Positions 32,764 through 32,766 of a stretch of DNA of 32,766 nucleotides are shown piece after piece. Both the position numbers and the translations under genes were made by a program. Under the pieces are notes generated by a model. That model was given only the letters and a program-made list of their open reading frames with translations, ran no database searches and was not told the DNA's origin. How positions within the stretch are numbered: the stretch's first letter is position 1; each line of letters starts with the position of its first letter. The DNA is taken from contig JAQBRP010000016.1 of the NCBI GenBank assembly GCA_028286405.1, forward strand, positions 1-32,766, given 5' to 3'. The stretch comes from Candidatus Saccharimonadota bacterium (GTDB lineage Bacteria > Patescibacteriota > Saccharimonadia > Saccharimonadales > UBA4665).

Positions 32764-32766
32764 ACC

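Noticed and set aside
1-32766. Possible UGA recoding (as in Gracilibacteria/SR1)
   Set aside because: UGA is used as a stop in several genes (receiver ORF at 17732, kinase-like ORF at 18112, methyltransferase at 19558), and known families are full length with the standard code.
1-32766. tRNA/rRNA genes, CRISPR arrays, transposases or prophage genes
   Set aside because: None were recognised by eye on either strand; tRNAscan-SE and Infernal were not available to confirm absence.

Overview
The window is a gene-dense bacterial chromosome segment. Nearly every gene is on the minus strand; the exceptions are a TRM11-like methyltransferase and rpmA. Gene content and order suggest a Patescibacteria/CPR genome, possibly Saccharibacteria; this is inference and was not tested by phylogeny. 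UGA is used as a normal stop. Main blocks in minus-strand transcription order: (i) ftsE-ftsX-CHAP hydrolase-ctpA-pyrG-response regulator; (ii) an FHA-transglutaminase fusion with an unknown partner; (iii) a degenerate histidine kinase/receiver pair translationally coupled to recO, then glyQS-peptidase E-def-rnhA; (iv) a DUF4868 (KwaB-like) gene, a HAD hydrolase, a NYN nuclease and a Pif1-HRDC helicase; (v) a dcw cluster mraZ-rsmH-ftsL-like-ftsI-mraY-ftsW. Best leads: a two-component pair with both phospho-acceptors replaced by Glu; a 220-nt inverted-repeat-closed structured element with a possible alternative fold between mraZ and rsmH; a three-box MraZ operator on the mraZ promoter; a recurring extended -10 (TGCTANNNT) placed so transcripts would be leaderless; the FHA-transglutaminase module; and an orphan KwaB-like protein. 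No tRNA, rRNA, CRISPR array or IS element was found by eye.
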